A stretch of 12,566 bases of DNA from Paraphysoderma sedebokerense. Lineage: Eukaryota; Blastocladiomycota; Physodermatomycetes; Physodermatales; Physodermataceae. Of the stretch, positions 8,380 to 12,566 are shown in pieces. Positions within the stretch are counted from its first letter, which is position 1, and the number at the start of each line of letters is the position of its first letter. The stretch spans positions 1 through 12,566 of the forward strand of contig JAHLJZ010000185.1 in the NCBI GenBank assembly GCA_025602915.1, given 5' to 3'. The notes under the pieces are model-generated. The model was not told where the DNA came from. It ran no database searches and worked only from the letters and a program-made list of their open reading frames with translations. Made by a program: the position numbers and the translations under genes.

Positions 8380-8916
8380 AGTTGAAGAAGTAGTGTTTCG
8401 GGATGGTCCGTTTACTCGGTTTGTGTTAATCAAAAATGATATAAATTTTTTATATGGTGATGGAGTTTTGGAAACGATGACAGGGAGCGACCTTTTATAA
8501 CTTAGGCGTATGAGTAATGTTAATTCTAATTTACAAATCCTGGTTATCACCGCACAATCGTTGGATTAATCAGCCTGGTGACTTGATTTGTCAGGCGTGC
8601 AGGCAGTGCTGACGACGGAGGAAGCAAAATGCTAACTGCTAGGCCGAGTCAAATTATAAAACTCCCTGCAACGCCAATATTTTGAGACATGATGTCTAAT
8701 TCATTCTACTATTTTAATGGTAATCGAGCTGATACCTAGTTTGAGTCATGATCAAATGTTGACTTACAATACAAATAATGGAAAATGGATATTAAATTGT
8801 TGTCACATTGCTAAATAAGGCGCCAATAATGATTTCGAAAATCTGTTTAATTAAATACATATAAAACGATATATATAGGAAGGTACAAGAAACACACAAT
8901 CATAATATATAATGGT
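8380..8916 (-). promoter_or_regulatory. Pirin A promoter and pirin B 3' flank
   Basis: This is the gap between tandem pirins A and B. The frame continuous with pirin A stays open up to about 8550 but has no ATG, and it contains the TATA box, so it is not taken as coding. The rest is AT-rich, with no recognisable gene, repeat or RNA. Confidence 0.5.
8491..8499 (-). promoter_or_regulatory. TATA box of pirin A
   Basis: On the minus strand this reads TATAAAAGG, a full-consensus TATA box, 112 nt upstream of the pirin A ATG at 8379. The spacing fits a fungal promoter and supports 8379 as the true start. Confidence 0.55.
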
Positions 8917-10438
8917 TCAACCTTTAACTCTTTGTCCAATTGTGCTTTGCCAATTCGCTGCGTTTTCAAAACCCTGTTAGCCAACATGTTAGTTTCTTTA
9001 ATTCGCGGTAATTAGATGATATGGTAATTGATGCTGGCAGCCTTACGTTTTTAGCTGAACGAAAATCCACGAATGTCTGTATAATTTCATTTTTTGAAGT
9101 CATAACGAATGGACCATGTTGAACAATTGGTTCTGGAAGATATCAAATTTAATACAAAGCGGAATTGGTAGGGATATTAAGTAAATCTTGTCCAAACCTC
9201 CAATGGGTTCCCCTGCAATGATCACGAAATGGGCTCCTTCTTGCCCGGAATTGACGTTTAGCGTCGATGCTTTTTTAGCATCCGGGTGGGTTTTCGAAAT
9301 AGTATTTAATACCAGGGCATGTGATGGAAGAGCTCTTGCTTTCGTTCCGCCGATGTCTCCTGTGCCATGAACCATGTAAACGAAACCGTTGAAAGTTGGA
9401 GGAATCGCCTATGGGTAATTATTAGCTCCGGGTTTGGTATTATGTAGCCCGTTTTTGTCTGAATTTCCACTTACTATTTCAACAGTTTTGTTTGACTCCA
9501 TGTATACATCGAGATACATGATTGGAGTTATTGTTGAAACTTTAGACTTCACACCTATGTATTAATTCAGCACAGCATTGAGTACATTATCACTGTACCA
9601 TAAGTCAGGAAAAGAAAAATGTAAAATTGTACCATGAGTTTCTCCAGCAATCACTTTTATTTTTATGCCATCAAGGATAGCCGCAGGTACATCTTTGGAC
9701 ATACTCTCTTGATATCTGGGTTTTATCGGTAAATATTAGTTATATTGGTGCTGTCAATATGCGGAAAACGAAATGTGATTATCACCTCGGTTCCATCATT
9801 TTATGTGACTTAGGCAAATTCACCCACAGATGAAGACCTTTAGCAACTTCATTCACTCCGGGTACCTGTAGTTCAATAGCTCTAATCAGAATCAGATTTT
9901 CTTGGGCGAGATAATGAAAATAACTACCTCCGCATGAAGAATCCCTCGTCCGGCCGTCATACATTGCAGATCTCCCGGTCCGACTTTACCGGTATTTCCA
10001 GCAAAATCTTCGTGCTAAAAACCCAAAGTCAATGATGTCATCGGTGAATATCTTCTGCATATTGAACACGAAAATTCTACCTCAAATGTTCCTTCGAACA
10101 TGTAAGTTACAGTCTCAAAGCCACTAATGAAATTATCAAGTATGTCAGTTGTTCGTCAGCGGTGCTGCAGAAAATAATAAGTTCTCACCGGTGGGGATGA
10201 TCAGCAAATCCATGAGGATATTCAACTTCAAATTCATCAAGCATTAAAAATGGGTCCAAATTTCGTAGTTCGAATGAACCGATACTTTTCTTAACAATAG
10301 CACCAACGCCGTCCATTTGTTTCTGAAGATACGAACGTGTTATCACATTTCGTTCTGTTATACCTAAAAAGAAATTTATTTCTGAAGAAGACAAACCGTT
10401 GCGGGAACAATTTTAACGATATTTCGAATTAGAGTCAT
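8917..10438 (-). CDS. Pirin (paralog B), Trp91 replaced by Cys
   Basis: Exons (minus): 10438-10397, 10322-10189, 10123-10081, 10014-9928, 9865-9786, 9715-9633, 9554-9475, 9408-9198, 9132-9047 and 8973-8917, giving 300 aa. The role is as for pirin A: a Fe(II)-binding bicupin acting as cofactor or dioxygenase. His56, His58, His100 and Glu102 are all present (ADHPHRGFE; GILHAE). Residue 91 is Cys in GDLQCMTAG, where A, C and human pirin have Trp. The second exon (134 nt) equals exons 2 plus 3 of paralog A (27 + 107), so one intron differs. Start: ATG 10438 matches the A start in position and sequence (MTLIRNIVK against MSFIRNIVK). An upstream in-frame ATG at 10561 would add 41 residues with a hydrophobic stretch. 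The gene is full-length with no frameshift. Confidence 0.94.
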
Positions 10439-10620
10439 ATTGTGGGAAGTTATCAAAGTATTCACGCGATGAATAGCCACGGGTGATGGAATTGTGGCGA
10501 AAGAAATATAGAGCGATAAAAATAAGACTGTTGAAGTTATAATGATTGGAGGCAATGGCATCAGCAGTGTGGAAGCTGATGTTAATTGAAGAATTGTGGG
10601 GGATTGAAAGTAATGGTTTT

Positions 10621-10634
10621 GAAGTCCGGACTTC
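10621..10634. promoter_or_regulatory. 14-bp perfect palindrome upstream of pirin B
   Basis: GAAGTCCGGACTTC equals its own reverse complement. It lies 183 nt upstream of the pirin B ATG at 10438 and a few bases downstream of a TATAAATA on the minus strand. It contains inverted CGG half-sites as used by fungal zinc-cluster dimers. A protein-binding role is inferred. Confidence 0.4.
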
Positions 10635-10638
10635 GTAA

Positions 10639-10646
10639 TATTTATA
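10639..10646 (-). promoter_or_regulatory. TATA box candidate for pirin B
   Basis: On the minus strand this reads TATAAATA, about 200 nt upstream of ATG 10438 and about 78 nt upstream of the alternative in-frame ATG at 10561. The second spacing is more typical, which bears on which start is used. Confidence 0.4.
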
Positions 10647-10714
10647 GCACGACTGAGAAAATTATCGGTAAGGCATATTACTCAGCTGACTATTCTGAAT
10701 TAAGTCAGGATATG

Positions 10715-10870
10715 TCAGCAGCTTACTGATACACAGGCCCCAGCCTTCTTCACTGATGGACTGGCCGAATGGACTATTGTCGACGCGTTAGAACCTTCAA
10801 CTGACGCAGCGGTAACTATTATTGTTAAGTAATAAAGAGGACGTGCTAATTTCACTGCCATTTCCCTCAT
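10715..10870 (-). CDS. Possible small secreted peptide (weak)
   Basis: A minus-strand reading frame from ATG 10870 (or 10861) to the stop at 10715 gives about 51 aa. Its N-terminal third is hydrophobic with a basic start (MAVKLARPLYYLTIIVTAA) and would suit a signal peptide; the rest is rich in Ser and Ala with two late cysteines. A GTAAGC near the end could be a splice donor, but I could not find a convincing next exon. There is no family match. It lies between pirins B and C and may be a chance ORF. Confidence 0.18.
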   Translation of the reverse strand: MREMAVKLARPLYYLTIIVTAASVEGSNASTIVHSASPSVKKAGACVSVSC

Positions 10871-11231
10871 TTGAGAGAAGGATTGGGGAATGCGGCGAAG
10901 CCCTCTAACTTGCAGAGGTGTTTGCAAACCAGAAGACAAAGGTTCACAATGTGCATCAATTAATACCGGGGAGGCATCACACCGCTTGTCAATGTTGGAT
11001 GATTCTCGTTCTCATCCCTATCTTTACGTGATACCTGATAGCTACCGTTGGATAATGTTACGCGTTTCCATCATGTTTTGCGTCCAGGCTCCTTACTATG
11101 ATGCTATCCTCTTTTCAACTAAACTTCACATATGTCAGTTCGTTACGGTAATCGGTATCCCATTCAGTTAACAATATCAACATTCAAATTATATTTGTGA
11201 CGCTATTTTCATTTGCTTTTTACATGACAGT

Positions 11232-12566
11232 TCATCCACGGACACGGCCCCCAATTTGACTCTCCCAAAGGGCTGCTCTCTCGAATCCCTATAAAAGAAG
11301 GATAATTTTTAATTATTTTAACTTACCATTGGCATTGAGGGCAAGGTACTAACATTCTTTGCAGATCGGAAGTCGACAAAAGCCTGAACTATTTCATCTT
11401 GTGTTGTCATCACGAAAGGACCTCGTTGAAAGATCGGCTCTAGAATAAAGGGTACAAAATTAATCTTGGATTTAAATCTTTCCGGCTGCTACGAAATATA
11501 CAAACCGCCAATGGGTTCTCCGGCTATCGCGACCAATCTGCATCCATTCTCCTGAGAAGACACTGGCACCTTGGATTCATTTTTTGCGTTAAGATCAGAC
11601 TTCGGGATGGCAGGATCTAACACCAAGGTGGACCCATGCTTTCCTTCAGTATTGGTTGCCCCAACTTGTGCAGATCCTGACAGGATATAGATGAATCCGT
11701 TGTATGTGGGAGGTATCGACTACACAGGACCAACAAGTTTGTTATCTGATAGATACAAGGTTACATTTACCATGCTTACCAGTTCAACTTTCTTATTGGC
11801 TTCCAAACTGACATCCAGGTACATGATAGGTGTAATAGTTCGGACTACTGCTTTTACGCCTGAAGTGATGGCAATACGGGAGTCAGTGAAAACTAAGGAA
11901 GGATATACAAATAACAATATACTGGTCACCATGGCTTTCTCCTGCAATCACTTTTATTTTGACTCCATCTAAATTGGCTTCTGGTACATTCTTAGCCAAG
12001 AGTTCTTGATACCTATGGCGAAGAAAATGAGTTCGATCATTTTAGTTCGGATGAATCGAAATTAGAAAAATATACCTTGGTTCCATCATCTTATGAGACT
12101 TCGGTAAGTTGACCCATAGTTGAAGACCTCTCGCAACTTCATCAATTCCAGGGACCTAGTATATACAGAATTAATATGCTGATACGAGGATTTACTAGTA
12201 TGAATTTGCCACAAATACCTCGGCATGCAAAATTCCCCTTCCTGCAGTCATCCACTGCAAATCACCAGGCCCAATCTTTCCGCGATGCCCGGCAAAATCC
12301 TCATGCTACAGCATAAAGAAAAAGAAATGTTTGAGACAAAACAAAATTGTGAACAATACTGTCAGATATCGGATTCGAGAATAAATTCAAAGATAATTGC
12401 AGAGCTCCGCGAACCTCAAATGTGCCCTCCAACATGTACGTTACAGTTTCGAAGCCTCTGTAGTTAGAACCATGGGTCAATTCCTTGACTCTTATGTACG
12501 CATTCCAAAATGAATTATAATATTGAACCGGTGAGGGTGGTCAGAGAAGCCTGCTGGAGCTTTCAC
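11232..12566 (-). CDS. Pirin (paralog C), 5' end beyond the window
   Basis: Exons (minus): 12566-12529 (partial), 12457-12415, 12305-12219, 12155-12076, 12012-11930, 11859-11780, 11719-11506, 11439-11354 and 11288-11232, giving 256 codons including TGA (11232-11234). The first visible residues are VKAPAGFSDHPHRGFE, which align with residue 47 onward of paralog A, so about 46 residues are missing on the right. The four metal ligands are present (HPH and GILHAE), as is GDLQWMTAGRG. The conserved EPIVQHGPFVM reads EPIFQRGPFVM here, with Arg for His. The last intron can use donor GTTAGT (65-nt intron, matching A and B) or a stronger GTAAGT downstream; the latter leaves only 38 nt, too short to be likely. 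Exon lengths match A and B exactly or nearly so. Confidence 0.93.

Larger units (their letters stand above)
10439..11231. promoter_or_regulatory. Pirin B promoter and pirin C 3' flank
   Basis: A 793-nt gap between tandem pirins. On the minus strand it contains a TATAAATA element (10639-10646) and the palindrome GAAGTCCGGACTTC (10621-10634), both upstream of pirin B. It also contains a short ORF at 10715-10870, listed separately with low confidence. A plus-strand open frame from 10890 to 11171 has no family resemblance and no clear start. The rest, 10871-11231, holds nothing I can name. Confidence 0.45.

Noticed and set aside
8380-8550. N-terminal extension of pirin A by the open frame upstream of ATG 8379
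   Set aside because: It has no ATG, contains the TATAAAAGG promoter element, and shows no pirin-like residues.
9188-9370. Plus-strand ORF opposite pirin B exon 8
   Set aside because: It is antisense to a strongly supported pirin exon and has no independent evidence.
10890-11171. 93-codon plus-strand ORF between pirins B and C
   Set aside because: No recognisable motif, signal or splice pattern; the composition is unlike a known protein.
2742-12566. A functional metal cluster linking UreD (nickel) and the pirins (iron)
   Set aside because: The genes are separated by unrelated genes, use different metals, and have separate promoters. Proximity alone does not support a shared system.
1-12566. 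CRISPR arrays, tRNA or rRNA genes, transposon ends
   Set aside because: No spaced direct repeats, cloverleaf-like sequences with A and B boxes, rRNA-like blocks, or transposase and terminal repeats were seen by reading.

Overview
The window looks like nuclear DNA of a fungus. The genes are compact, with many short GT-AG introns (mostly 59-85 nt). They include a Dictyostelium-cAMP-receptor-like GPCR, a urease accessory protein UreD and eukaryotic-type pirins, and one 5' leader is strongly CT-rich, as in many basidiomycete promoters. Base composition is AT-leaning outside exons. Fungi is a firm call; Basidiomycota is likely but not proven, and an early-diverging lineage remains possible. All exon models were assembled by hand from splice sites, reading phase and protein similarity.

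Layout. 1-96 (+): the last codons of a gene entering from the left. 508-2330 (+): a six-exon seven-transmembrane receptor of 453 aa with a long cytoplasmic tail carrying a Lys-Ser-hydrophobic triplet repeat. 2742-3905 (-): an intronless UreD of 387 aa, convergent with the receptor. 4195-5422 (-): a three-exon membrane protein with two predicted transmembrane helices, an ectodomain between them and an in-frame TAA in the first exon. 5966-6504 (+): a two-exon, 157-aa secreted protein rich in Pro, Val and Thr, probably GPI-anchored, divergent from the two-TM gene.

The right half (6719-12566, -) is a head-to-tail array of three pirin genes, A, B and C; C runs off the right edge. A has 302 aa in 11 exons and B has 300 aa in 10. 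C is present from just before its first two metal-binding histidines to its stop. Exon lengths and intron phases are nearly identical in all three, which shows local duplication. A carries a 27-nt second exon that is fused to the next exon in B. All four metal-ligand residues (HxH and HxE) are intact in A, B and C, but B has Cys for the conserved Trp of the LQWMTAG motif and C has Arg for His in the QHGP motif.

Function. UreD serves nickel insertion into urease. Pirins are Fe(II)-binding bicupins acting as transcriptional cofactors or dioxygenases. The receptor and the secreted protein face the outside of the cell. I see no evidence that these genes form one pathway. The most distinctive features are the pirin array, the receptor tail repeat and the interrupted two-TM gene.
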